NCBI GenBank assembly: GCA_030446685.1
Contig: JAUJMV010000035.1
Location: 6,551 to 50,094, forward strand
Reading direction: 5' to 3'
Origin: Thermomicrobiales bacterium
GTDB lineage: Bacteria > Chloroflexota > Chloroflexia > Thermomicrobiales > CADCWN01
DNA: 43,544 bases
Shown one piece after another: positions 1-7,110 of the stretch (the stretch's first letter is position 1; the number at the start of each line of letters is the position of its first letter). The translations under genes and the position numbers were made by a program. Under the pieces are notes generated by a model. That model worked only from the letters and a program-made list of their open reading frames with translations. It made no database searches and was not told where the DNA came from.

Positions 1-21
1 CACGCCCCGCGCTCCACGCCC

Positions 22-1740
22 TCACTCCCACTCGATCGTGCCGGGCGGCTTGGAGGTGATGTCGTAGACGACGCGGTTGATGCCGGCGACCTCGTTGACG
101 ATGCGGTTGCTCATCCGCGCCAGCAGGTCGTAGGGGAGGCGCGCCCAGTCGGCGGTCATCGCGTCCTCGCTGGTGACGGCGCGGATCGCGCAAACCTTGG
201 CGTAGGTGCGCCCGTCGCCCATCACCCCGACCGTCTGCACCGGCAGCAGCACCGCGAAGAACTGCCAGACGTCCGCGCCGAGCCCGGCCGCCTCGATCTC
301 CGCGCGCACGATCGCGTCGGCGCGACGCAGGATCGCCAGGTCGGGCGCGGTCACCGCGCCGAGGAGGCGCACCGCCAGGCCTGGGCCGGGGAAGGGCTGC
401 CGGTCGACGATCTCCGGCGGCAGGCCGAGCGCGCGGCCGACCGCGCGGACCTCGTCCTTGAAGAGGAATTTCAGGGGCTCGATCAGCGTGAACTGCATGT
501 CCGCCGGCAGCCCGCCGACGTTGTGGTGCGTCTTGATCGTCCGCGCGGCGTGGCCCTGCGCGCTGCCGGGCGTCGCGCTCTCGATCACGTCCGGGTAGAG
601 GGTCCCCTGCGCCAGGAACTCGAACGGCCCGGCCCCGGCGGCGTGCGCCTCGAAGACGCGCACGAAGGTCTCGCCGATCCGCTTGCGCTTGGCCTCCGGG
701 TCGGTCACGCCGGCCAGCTCTTCGAGGAACTGGCCCGCGGCGTCGGCGTAGACCAGCGGCATCCCGAACGCGCGCCCGAAGACCTCGCGCACCGTCTCGG
801 CCTCGCCCTCGCGCAAGAGGCCGTTGTTGACGAAGATCGGCGTCAGCCGGTCGCCGATCGCCCGGTGGATCAGCGCGGCGGCGACCGACGAGTCGACGCC
901 CCCGGAGAGGCCGCAGAGGACGCGCCCGCCGCCCGCCGTCTGCTCCCGCACCTCGGCGATCGCCGCCTCGATGAAGCTCTCCGCCGTCCAGTTGCCCCGG
1001 CAGCCGCAGACCTCGTGGAGGAAGTTCCGCAGGATGTCCTTGCCGCGCGGGGTGTGGGCGACTTCCGGGTGGAACTGCAAGCCGAAGAGCCCCCGCTCCG
1101 GCCGCGCCATCGCGGCGTGCGGCGAGTTGGCGCTGGTGGCGAGCGGCCGGAAATCGGGCGGCAGCACCTCGATCCGGTCGCCGTGGCTCATCCAGACGTC
1201 GAGGTCGCGCGGCAGCCCGGCGAAGATGCGCGCCTCCTCCGGGGCGGCGATCACCGAGATGCGGGCGGGGCCGTACTCCCGGTGCTGCGCGGCCGCCACC
1301 CGCCCGCCGAGCGCGTGCGCCAGCAGTTGCATGCCGTAACAGATGCCGAGGACCGGCAGCCCGCTCGCCAGCACCCACTCGGGCAGTTGCGGGGCGCCCG
1401 GCTCGTAGACCGAGTTCGGCCCGCCGGAGAGGATCACGCCGCGCGGTTGGAGGGCCAGCGCGCGCTCGGCGGGGGCGTCGAAGGGCAGCATCTCGCAGTA
1501 GACATTGGCCTCGCGCACGCGCCGCGTGATCAACTGGCTGTACTGCGATCCGAAGTCGAGGACGACCACGCTGTCGACCCGCCCCGCCGCCCCCTCGCGC
1601 GCCGCCAGGTCGAGCAGGTGCGCCGTCTCCGGGGCCAGGGCGGTCGCCCCGGCGGGCGCGGTGCCGTCCTGCAGTTGCGGATCGGGCGTATCAGCCCCGG
1701 CCGCACGCTCCTTATCCCTGGTGGTTTCCTCTGTCCGCAC
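22..1740 (-). CDS. guaA: GMP synthase (glutamine-hydrolysing)
   Basis: Converts XMP to GMP with ATP and glutamine, the last step of de novo guanine nucleotide synthesis in the cytoplasm. The N-terminal class I amidotransferase domain shows GICYGMQ with the nucleophile Cys near residue 134, and LQFHPEV with His/Glu near 224 and 226. The ATP-pyrophosphatase domain begins at the P-loop SGGVDSS near residue 279. The C-terminal part has [20 protein letters not shown] and the typical end [12 protein letters not shown]. The frame is open further upstream, but I chose GTG at 1740 because AAGGAG lies 9 bases before it. This gives 572 residues, about 50 longer than usual, with a low-complexity N-terminal extension. 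It overlaps the RusA-like gene by 29 bases and probably shares its promoter. Confidence 0.97.
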   Translation of the reverse strand: MRTEETTRDKERAAGADTPDPQLQDGTAPAGATALAPETAHLLDLAAREGAAGRVDSVVVLDFGSQYSQLITRRVREANVYCEMLPFDAPAERALALQPRGVILSGGPNSVYEPGAPQLPEWVLASGLPVLGICYGMQLLAHALGGRVAAAQHREYGPARISVIAAPEEARIFAGLPRDLDVWMSHGDRIEVLPPDFRPLATSANSPHAAMARPERGLFGLQFHPEVAHTPRGKDILRNFLHEVCGCRGNWTAESFIEAAIAEVREQTAGGGRVLCGLSGGVDSSVAAALIHRAIGDRLTPIFVNNGLLREGEAETVREVFGRAFGMPLVYADAAGQFLEELAGVTDPEAKRKRIGETFVRVFEAHAAGAGPFEFLAQGTLYPDVIESATPGSAQGHAARTIKTHHNVGGLPADMQFTLIEPLKFLFKDEVRAVGRALGLPPEIVDRQPFPGPGLAVRLLGAVTAPDLAILRRADAIVRAEIEAAGLGADVWQFFAVLLPVQTVGVMGDGRTYAKVCAIRAVTSEDAMTADWARLPYDLLARMSNRIVNEVAGINRVVYDITSKPPGTIEWE

Positions 1741-2182
1741 CGTCCTGCGCTCCTTCAATTCCGCGATCCCCGGCGCGGCCCAGATAGACGTACTGCTTGT
1801 CGAACTCCCAGTCGGCGATCGCCTCCAACTCGACCTCGACGCGCGGGTGGAGCGGGTCGATCCGCTTGACCAGGTGGATGTCGACCACGCGGCGGTCGTC
1901 CAGCCCGAGCGCCTCGCAAAGGGCATCCTGCGTGATCTTCAACCCCCCGTCAAGGTCGCGCTTGAGGGGCGTCTCGAAGTAGAAGTCGAGGTAGAGGCCG
2001 AGATAGCCCTCCTTCAGCCGCTCGTACTCCGCGCCGTCGACTGCCGCCAGCCCCTGCGCCGACAGCAGCAGCCGCTTGGTCGCGCGCTTGAAGCGCGCGG
2101 CCTCCTTGCTCAGCACACGCCGGTTGCCGACGGTGGCGTACTGGTTGTTGATGCTCGGGGGCAGCGGCAGGACGATCCGCAT
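1712..2182 (-). CDS. rusA: RusA-like Holliday junction resolvase
   Basis: Members of this family cut four-way DNA junctions as metal-dependent dimers. The 156-residue protein starts [15 protein letters not shown] and carries the family's acidic core: RDLDGGLK (Asp76, Asp78, Lys82), then [12 protein letters not shown] (Asp95/96) and Lys106. These line up with the catalytic Asp/Asp/Lys/Asp of E. coli RusA. The family usually has DN after the second Asp; here it is DG. The frame is open upstream, but only ATG 2182 gives a family-like N-terminus. The ribosome site is weak. RusA is often phage-derived, but no other phage gene is near, so this looks like a resident copy co-transcribed with guaA. 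Confidence 0.82.
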   Translation of the reverse strand: MRIVLPLPPSINNQYATVGNRRVLSKEAARFKRATKRLLLSAQGLAAVDGAEYERLKEGYLGLYLDFYFETPLKRDLDGGLKITQDALCEALGLDDRRVVDIHLVKRIDPLHPRVEVELEAIADWEFDKQYVYLGRAGDRGIEGAQDGADRGNHQG

Positions 2183-2277
2183 GGCGACCGCCGGGTGAGA
2201 GAGAAGGACGGAGTACGGACAGCGCAGTATGAACGCTGGACGCGGGTCGCCGGGCGACCGTCTGCACCTGTACGGAC

Positions 2278-2306
2278 AGTATAGCGGCCGGGAGCGTCGG
2301 GGGCAA
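2278..2306 (-). promoter_or_regulatory. Sigma-70 type promoter for rusA-guaA
   Basis: On the minus strand TTGCCC (2301-2306) and TATACT (2278-2283) are separated by exactly 17 bases. The predicted start lies near 2270, about 90 bases ahead of the RusA-like ATG. Seen in sequence; function is inferred. Confidence 0.6.
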
Positions 2307-2357
2307 GACAGCGAGGGCCGGCGGTCATCGCCGCCGGCCCCGACCATCACGGTCCTG

Positions 2358-2612
2358 TCAGTAGGCGTACGAGGCGAGGACGCGCTGGAGGACCTGGAGC
2401 AGGATCAGGACGACCATCGGCGAGAAGTCGAGCATGCCGGTCGAGGGCATGATCCGGCGCACCGGCGCCAGGATCGGATCGGTGATGTCGAGCAGCAGGC
2501 GCGTGATCGGGTTGCCGCCGCGCTGATCGAGGATCTGGGCGATGAAGCGGGCGATGAAGAGGAACGAGAGCACTTGGATCAAGATCGAGAGCAGTTGGAT
2601 CAGCTGATACAT
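2358..2612 (-). CDS. YggT family membrane protein
   Basis: A small integral membrane protein of 84 residues with two hydrophobic helices (about residues 3-25 and 62-80). Between them is the family's conserved loop DITDPILAPVRRIMP, followed by LDFSPMVV. YggT proteins (YlmG in Gram-positives) are linked to cell division and osmotic adaptation, but their biochemical role is not settled. AGGGAG sits 8 bases before ATG 2612. It is the second of two YggT genes in tandem; the gap between them is about 128 bases. Confidence 0.9.
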   Translation of the reverse strand: MYQLIQLLSILIQVLSFLFIARFIAQILDQRGGNPITRLLLDITDPILAPVRRIMPSTGMLDFSPMVVLILLQVLQRVLASYAY

Positions 2613-2740
2613 GCTGTGGACTCCCTGAATGGCGGATGGCCGGTGCGTGGGCCGACCGATCGGGACCGGCCCCCTTCTCGCGTCACCATGAGATACGGTC
2701 CGCGAGGTCGGGCGGTGTCACCGCCGGGACGCGCGGCTAG

Positions 2741-2995
2741 TCAAACCAGTCGCCAGAGCAACTGGTTCACGATGATGCTCAGCACCACGATCAGGATCGG
2801 CGAGATGTCGAGCGCCCCGATCCGCGGGATCACGCCGCTGACCAGGCTGAAGAAGGGCAGGCTAATCGTGTTCAGCACGCGCGTGATCGCCCAGCGCCCG
2901 CCCGGATCGGCCATGCTGACGATCCAGCTCACGAAGAGGACCAGCGGCAGGTTCCGCACCAGGAAACTGAGGATGCCGACCAGGAACAGGTCCAT
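2741..2995 (-). CDS. YggT family membrane protein (second copy)
   Basis: An 84-residue paralogue of the neighbouring YggT protein with two membrane helices and the loop ISLPFFSLVSGVIPRIG followed by LDISPILIV. The DP of the classical loop is replaced by LP, so this copy is the more diverged one. The frame is open upstream to 3097, but ATG 2995 has TTGGAG 8 bases before it and gives exactly the length of its paralogue. Tandem duplicates may form a hetero-oligomer; that is inference. Confidence 0.88.
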   Translation of the reverse strand: MDLFLVGILSFLVRNLPLVLFVSWIVSMADPGGRWAITRVLNTISLPFFSLVSGVIPRIGALDISPILIVVLSIIVNQLLWRLV

Positions 2996-3108
2996 ATCCG
3001 GTACTCCAATGCGCGGGCGGGGCCGCCCGTGTACGCCGCGGTTCGGCCCGCGGCGGTGGCATCGCGGGGTGCGTGGGGGTACCCGGACGCCGTACAATCA
3101 CACGAGAC

Positions 3109-3117
3109 AGTATACCA
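3109..3117 (-). promoter_or_regulatory. Extended -10 promoter for the yggT pair
   Basis: The minus strand reads TGG-TATACT, an extended -10 element, about 115 bases before the second YggT ATG. No good -35 is seen. A TACAAT at 3093-3098 on the plus strand could serve the divergent ADP-ribosylglycohydrolase gene. Confidence 0.45.
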
Positions 3118-3236
3118 TCCGCGCCGCGCCGCCGCCGGGGCCGCCCGGCCCGCGGCTCCGGGGCGTGCCGGGCGGGGCGGGCGTCGCAGAGGTGCGGATC
3201 GTGCGCCGCGTTGTTGAGAGAGCAGGAGGGCTGGCT

Positions 3237-4169
3237 GTGACCCATCCGTTGCCGCGCGACCGGTTCATCGGCTGTCTCGTCGGCCTGGCGGTCGGCGACG
3301 CGCTCGGCGCGCCGCTCGAATTCATGGCCCGCGACCAGATCGCCGCCCACTACGGCGAGGTGCGCGAACTGCTCGGCGGCGGCTGGCTCAACGTCGATCC
3401 CGGCGAGTACACCGACGACACGCAGATGGCGCTGGCGATCGCGAGCAGCATCGTCGCCCTCGGCCGCGTCGACCCCGCCGACATCGCCGGCCGCTTCGTC
3501 GCCTGGCTCCACACCGGGCCGAAGGACATCGGCAACATCACCCGCACCGCCCTGCGCTACCACGAGCAGGGCGTCGCCTGGGACGAGGTCGGCGCGCGCG
3601 TCTGCCGCGAGATGGCCGGCCGCTGCGCCGGCAACGGCAGCGTGATGCGCTGCGCCCCGGTCGGCCTCTTCCACGCCGCCCGCCCCGACGCCCTGGTGCG
3701 CGACAGCATCCGGACCTCGGCGATCACCCACGCCGACGATCTGGCGGTCTGGAGCACCGTGGCGGTCAACCTGGCGATCGTCGAGTTGCTGGCCGGCCGG
3801 CAGGCGGGCCTGGTCGAGCGGGTGGCGGCGGCGATCGAGGTGCCGTTGGTGCGCGAGACGCTGCTGGCCGCGCCGGGGCTGACCCGGCGGGAGGTGCGCA
3901 GCGGCGGCTATGTGCTCGAAACGCTCGGCGCGGCCTTCTGGGCGCTCCAGAACCACGGCGGCTTCGAGGAGGTCGTCGTCGCCGCGATCAACCTCGGCGA
4001 CGACGCCGACACAGTCGGGGCGGTGGCCGGCGCCCTCGCCGGCGCCCGCGAGGGTGTCGCCGCCATCCCGGAGCGGTGGCTGCACCAACTGCGCGACGCC
4101 GACCACCTGGCCGACCTCGCCGCCGCGCTCCACCGCCTCGCGCAGAAACCCCTCGCCAACGACGAGTGA
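3237..4169 (+). CDS. ADP-ribosylglycohydrolase (DraG/ARH-like)
   Basis: Predicted to hydrolyse ADP-ribose from modified proteins or small molecules using two Mg ions. The 310-residue protein has the family motifs in order: GLAVGDALGAPLEF (residues 16-29), YTDDTQMAL with the metal ligands Thr59/Asp60/Asp61, GNGSVMRCAPVG near 140, and NLGDDADTVGAVAGALAGA near 250, which supplies the second metal site. Start GTG 3237 was chosen because AGGAGG lies 7 bases upstream; the frame is open for a kilobase before it without homology. No ADP-ribosyltransferase partner is visible nearby, so its substrate cannot be guessed. Confidence 0.92.
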   Translation: MTHPLPRDRFIGCLVGLAVGDALGAPLEFMARDQIAAHYGEVRELLGGGWLNVDPGEYTDDTQMALAIASSIVALGRVDPADIAGRFVAWLHTGPKDIGNITRTALRYHEQGVAWDEVGARVCREMAGRCAGNGSVMRCAPVGLFHAARPDALVRDSIRTSAITHADDLAVWSTVAVNLAIVELLAGRQAGLVERVAAAIEVPLVRETLLAAPGLTRREVRSGGYVLETLGAAFWALQNHGGFEEVVVAAINLGDDADTVGAVAGALAGAREGVAAIPERWLHQLRDADHLADLAAALHRLAQKPLANDE

Positions 4170-4341
4170 GCGCCGAGCGACGAGCGACGAACAGGCCGGC
4201 GCGGCATATCCGGGCGAGGGTGTGCCAGGTCTGCCCCGACCGCTTCCGGCTCTCCCTGGCTCGCGGCCCGCGATGGCGGGTTTACAGCGGTTGACGTAGT
4301 GGTTGGGCTCGTGATTTGAAGTGACTGGCACGATCTCCCCC

Positions 4342-4447
4342 GGTCATCCTGAGCCGCGGCGAAGGATCGGTGTCATTACCACCCGCGTAGCGGATGGCCG
4401 CGTTCGGTGCCGCGGAGACCGATCCTTCGCCGCGGCTCAGGATGACC
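4342..4447. repeat. Perfect 30-bp inverted repeat
   Basis: Arms 4342-4371 and 4418-4447 are exact reverse complements over 30 bases, with a 46-base loop. The core TCATCCTGAGCCGCGGCGAA recurs at 26462-26487 with one difference. It sits in the roughly 540-base gap between the ADP-ribosylglycohydrolase gene and lspA, where I see no gene. It resembles REP or MITE-type elements that carry no protein. Confidence 0.9.
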
Positions 4448-4515
4448 AGGACTGCCTGTGGCTCAACCCTTACACGAACTGCTGTATGCCCCGCAGGGGG
4501 CTTCTCGGCCCCGCG

Positions 4516-4553
4516 GCGCCCGCGGGACGCCGGTTTCAACCGGCGGCCTCTCC
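4516..4553. repeat. Copy 1 of a GCCGGTT/ACCGGC hairpin repeat
   Basis: The core GCCGGTTTCAACCGGC (4529-4544) is a hairpin flanked by GGCGCCCGCG on the left and GGCC on the right. A second copy with the same flanks lies at 34833-34868, with the loop TCA replaced by its complement. Confidence 0.7.
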
Positions 4554-4562
4554 GTCGCCGCG

Positions 4563-4591
4563 TGCCGGGGGCGCCGCCGCACGGGTATAAT
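4563..4591 (+). promoter_or_regulatory. Promoter for lspA-pyrB
   Basis: A consensus TATAAT (4586-4591) is preceded by a poor -35 (TGCCGG) at 17 bases. The predicted transcript starts near 4598, about 110 bases before the lspA ATG. Confidence 0.5.
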
Positions 4592-4680
4592 CCCCTCGTG
4601 GGCCTGCGTCGAACCCCCACACCCGACGACGCCCTGGCGGCGCCGGGACGCCCCGCGCGATCACATTGCCCCCGCCCTGG

Positions 4681-4710
4681 AAGGACGGTTGCCGAAAGGA
4701 CGGTTGCCGA
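4681..4710 (+). repeat. 15-bp tandem duplication over the lspA ribosome site
   Basis: The 15-base unit AAGGACGGTTGCCGA occurs twice back to back (4681-4695 and 4696-4710). Each unit carries a Shine-Dalgarno-like AAGGA, so lspA has two stacked ribosome sites; the last base of the second unit is the A of its ATG. Confidence 0.9.
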
Positions 4711-5291
4711 TGCGAGTGGAATCCGAGGACGACCTGGGCGCGGGCATCGCCGCCCCGGCCGGCCGGGCCGTGCCGCGCCTCGGGCGCGCGACCGCCGCCG
4801 CGCTCGCGCTGGGCCTGGCCGCGGCGATCATCATCGCCGACCAACTCACCAAGGCGGCGATCACCGCGCGCTACGGCGGCGAGGGCTGCAATAGCCCCGC
4901 CTTCCACCCGATCCTCGGCCCGAACGCCGGGTTCTCCTACGTCTGCAACACCGGCACCGCCTTCAGCATGTTCCGCAACACGCCGTTCGTCTGGCTGCCG
5001 GTCGCCATCGCGCTCGGCGCGGTCGCCTGGCTCTGGTTCCAGTCGCTGGCCGCGCCGCGCCCCCTCCAGCAGATCGCGTTCGGCCTGATCATCGGCGGGG
5101 CGACCGGCAACGTCATCGATCGCGCCCGGCTCGGCTACGTCGTCGATTTCGTCGATCTGCGCCTCAACGACACCCTGCGCTGGTACGTCTTCAACGTCGC
5201 CGACGCCTCGATCTGCATCGGCGTCGCGCTCCTGGCGATCGTCTTGTGGCGTGCGACGAGTCGGGAGTCGGGAGTCGGGAGTCGGGAGTAA
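4710..5291 (+). CDS. lspA: Lipoprotein signal peptidase (signal peptidase II)
   Basis: An aspartic membrane peptidase that cleaves the signal peptide from prolipoproteins after the conserved Cys is lipidated. The 193-residue protein has four hydrophobic helices and the family motifs IADQLTK (about 50), NTGTAFSMF (about 88), GGATGNVIDR with VVDFVDL (first catalytic Asp), and FNVADASI (second catalytic Asp). AAAGGA lies 9 bases before ATG 4710. The last ten residues, SRESGVGSRE, and the stop codon are encoded by the heptad repeat array that begins at 5258, so the natural C-terminus appears to have been replaced or extended by repeat sequence. Several lipobox proteins in this window are plausible substrates. 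Confidence 0.95.
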   Translation: MRVESEDDLGAGIAAPAGRAVPRLGRATAAALALGLAAAIIIADQLTKAAITARYGGEGCNSPAFHPILGPNAGFSYVCNTGTAFSMFRNTPFVWLPVAIALGAVAWLWFQSLAAPRPLQQIAFGLIIGGATGNVIDRARLGYVVDFVDLRLNDTLRWYVFNVADASICIGVALLAIVLWRATSRESGVGSRE

Positions 5292-5343
5292 ACGGACCCT
5301 GCGCACACCTCCCCCCCGACTCTCTACTCCCGACTCCCGACTC
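5258..5343. repeat. Inverted heptad array (GAGTCGG) between lspA and pyrB
   Basis: The left arm, 5258-5289, holds 4.6 copies of the 7-mer GAGTCGG. The right arm, 5326-5343, is the exact reverse complement of 18 bases of it; a worn copy precedes it. The loop is about 36 bases. The left arm is translated as the end of LspA. Confidence 0.95.
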
Positions 5344-5356
5344 ATGCGGAGGGACG

Positions 5357-6319
5357 ATGATCCGGCTCGACCACGTCGTCGGCGTGCGGCAGTTCGACCG
5401 GCCCCTGCTCGACGCGCTCTTCGCGCTGGCGTGCGAGATGGAGGGGCTGGTCGCCGCCGGGGACGCCAAGCGGCTGCGCGGGCGCATCCTGGCGACCCTC
5501 TTCTTCGAGCCGAGCACGCGCACGCGCCTCTCGTTCGAGGCGGCGATGTACCGGCTCGGCGGCGAGGTGCTCTCGGTGGAGAGCGGGCGCGAGACCTCCT
5601 CGATCGCCAAGGGGGAGACGATCGAGGACACGATCCGGATCGTCCAGGGCTACGCCGACGCCATCGCCCTGCGCCACCCCGAGGAGGGGGCGGCGGCGCG
5701 GGCGGTCGCGGTGGCGCGCGTCCCGATCCTCAACGCCGGCGACGGCGCGGGCGAGCACCCCACCCAGGCGCTGATCGACCTCTATACCATCGGGCGCGAG
5801 TTGGGCCGGATCGACGGGCTGCGCGTCGCCCTGGTCGGCGACCTGCGCTACGGGCGCGCGGCGCGGTCCCTGGCCCTCCTGCTCAGCGAGACGCGCGACA
5901 CCGAGATCGTCTGCGTCGCGCCGCCGGGCCTGGAGCCGCGCCCGGATGTCCTCGGCTGGCTGGACGATCGCGGTGTCCGCCACCGCGAGGAGCGCGACCT
6001 GGCGGCGGTGCTGCCGGGGGTCGATGTCGTCTACCAGACGCGGGTGCAGCGCGAGCGTTTCTCCGGTGAGTCCCCGGCCGGCGGTGGCGGCGCGGCCTAC
6101 GCGATCGATGAGGCGGCGATGGCCCGCCTGCCGTCGCACGCGATCGTCCTGCACCCGCTGCCCCGCGTGGACGAGATCGCGCCCGCGGTCGATACCGATC
6201 CCCGCGCGGCCTACTTCCGCCAGGCGAACCCCGGCCTCTCCGTGGGTAGGGCGCTCCGGGGCGCCTGCGTGGTGAGTTCGCCGCTGACGGGCTGCGGGTG
6301 GCTGGCGGGCTCATGGTAG
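5357..6319 (+). CDS. pyrB: Aspartate carbamoyltransferase catalytic chain
   Basis: Joins carbamoyl phosphate to aspartate, the committed step of pyrimidine synthesis. Motifs seen: FFEPSTRTRLSFE (carbamoyl-phosphate binding, residues 49-61), GDGAGEHPTQALIDLYT, and HPLPRVDEI near 270. The start ATG 5357 has GGAGGG a few bases upstream. At 320 residues it is slightly long. The C-terminus reads ANPGLSVGRALRGACVV where the family usually has an ENG(L/M)YVRMALL-type helix, so the end is diverged or damaged. pyrH, for a later step in the pathway, lies elsewhere in this window. No pyrI or pyrC is adjacent. Confidence 0.93.
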   Translation: MIRLDHVVGVRQFDRPLLDALFALACEMEGLVAAGDAKRLRGRILATLFFEPSTRTRLSFEAAMYRLGGEVLSVESGRETSSIAKGETIEDTIRIVQGYADAIALRHPEEGAAARAVAVARVPILNAGDGAGEHPTQALIDLYTIGRELGRIDGLRVALVGDLRYGRAARSLALLLSETRDTEIVCVAPPGLEPRPDVLGWLDDRGVRHREERDLAAVLPGVDVVYQTRVQRERFSGESPAGGGGAAYAIDEAAMARLPSHAIVLHPLPRVDEIAPAVDTDPRAAYFRQANPGLSVGRALRGACVVSSPLTGCGWLAGSW

Positions 6320-6435
6320 GGGGGGGGGGGCGGAAGCCTTAATGTGGGGGGGGGGGGCGCCGGGGGGGGGCGCGGCCGCGCCCGCCCCCCCCCCCCCCTC
6401 GGCCCTCGGCCCTCCGCCCTCAGCCCTCCCCCCCC
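6319..6435. other. Homopolymer-rich tract and one-armed heptad array
   Basis: Contains two runs of 12 G (6319-6330, 6346-6357), a run of 9 G, a run of 14 C (6385-6398) and a C run at 6428-6435. Between the last two is a 7-base array of the form NGCCCTC (about 6400-6428). The runs could form G-quadruplexes and are also prone to miscounted bases. Confidence 0.85.
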
Positions 6436-6444
6436 GCCGTCGCC

Positions 6445-6825
6445 TCAATCGTCCAGGTGGCGCTGGACCGTGTCGAGCACATCCAGCAGGGTGAAGGGCT
6501 TGCGGATCACCCCTTCGTAGGGGGTGTCGCCCAGCCGCGTGGAGAGGACGTCGGTCGGCATCGCCGTGACGAAGACCACCGGGACATCCCGCGTGCGCGG
6601 GTCGCCCTTCAGCCGCCGGCAGACCTCAATGCCGTCCATGCCCGGCATCATCACGTCGAGGAGGACCAGCCGCGGCGGGTCTGCCAGTGCGGCCGCCAGC
6701 GCCTGGCCGTCGACCCCGAGCCGCACCCGATAGCCCTCGTCCTCCAGCAGATCGGTCAGCACCCCGGCGATGTGGGGGTCATCCTCCACCACGAGGACCG
6801 CGCCAGCCGCTTCCTGCCCGCTCAT
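6445..6825 (-). CDS. Stand-alone response regulator receiver
   Basis: A 126-residue CheY-like protein with no output domain. Seen: the acidic pocket VVEDD (residues 12-16), the phospho-acceptor Asp57 in LVLLDVMMPGMDG, the switch Thr in VVFVTA and the Lys in RKPF. The frame is open upstream, but ATG 6825 gives the exact length of its paralogue at 10825-11205, with which it shares VEDDP.IAGVLTD, ADPP.LVLLDVM and TVQRHL. No histidine kinase is next to it. It would act by protein contact in the cytoplasm; the partner is unknown. The 285 bases beyond its start hold no supported gene. Confidence 0.9.
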   Translation of the reverse strand: MSGQEAAGAVLVVEDDPHIAGVLTDLLEDEGYRVRLGVDGQALAAALADPPRLVLLDVMMPGMDGIEVCRRLKGDPRTRDVPVVFVTAMPTDVLSTRLGDTPYEGVIRKPFTLLDVLDTVQRHLDD

Positions 6826-7110
6826 TCGCCGTCCAACTGTTGTCGAAGGGGGAACGTCCGCCGATCCCGGTGTGCTGGAAAGATGGGTCGACAACCGGTC
6901 GATCCTCCCCCCTGTAACCGCCTTCCGCAAGCGCCGGTGCTTCCCGTCGACCGCGCGTGACCACGCCGGATGCGCGCCGCCGGTCTGAACCCGCACTGAA
7001 ATAGCCGGTCGGGGAACCGCATTTTTCATGCCCGGACTCGTCCCCAGCCATCGGGTCTGCCCGCCCGGGACGATGAGCGAACGGGGCGGCGATCGGTGAT
7101 GTCGCGCCCG

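Noticed and set aside
523..1869. Long plus-strand open frame opposite guaA
   Set aside because: Pure shadow of guaA in GC-rich DNA; no motif and Arg/Gly/Ala/Val-rich composition.
4170..4680. Small genes or an RNA gene between the ADP-ribosylglycohydrolase gene and lspA
   Set aside because: Frames here translate the inverted repeat on both strands; no cloverleaf or conserved RNA pattern was seen.
5258..5343. Rho-independent terminator between lspA and pyrB
   Set aside because: The stem could form but there is no T-tract, the loop is long and the right arm ends at the pyrB leader; a repeat is the better description.
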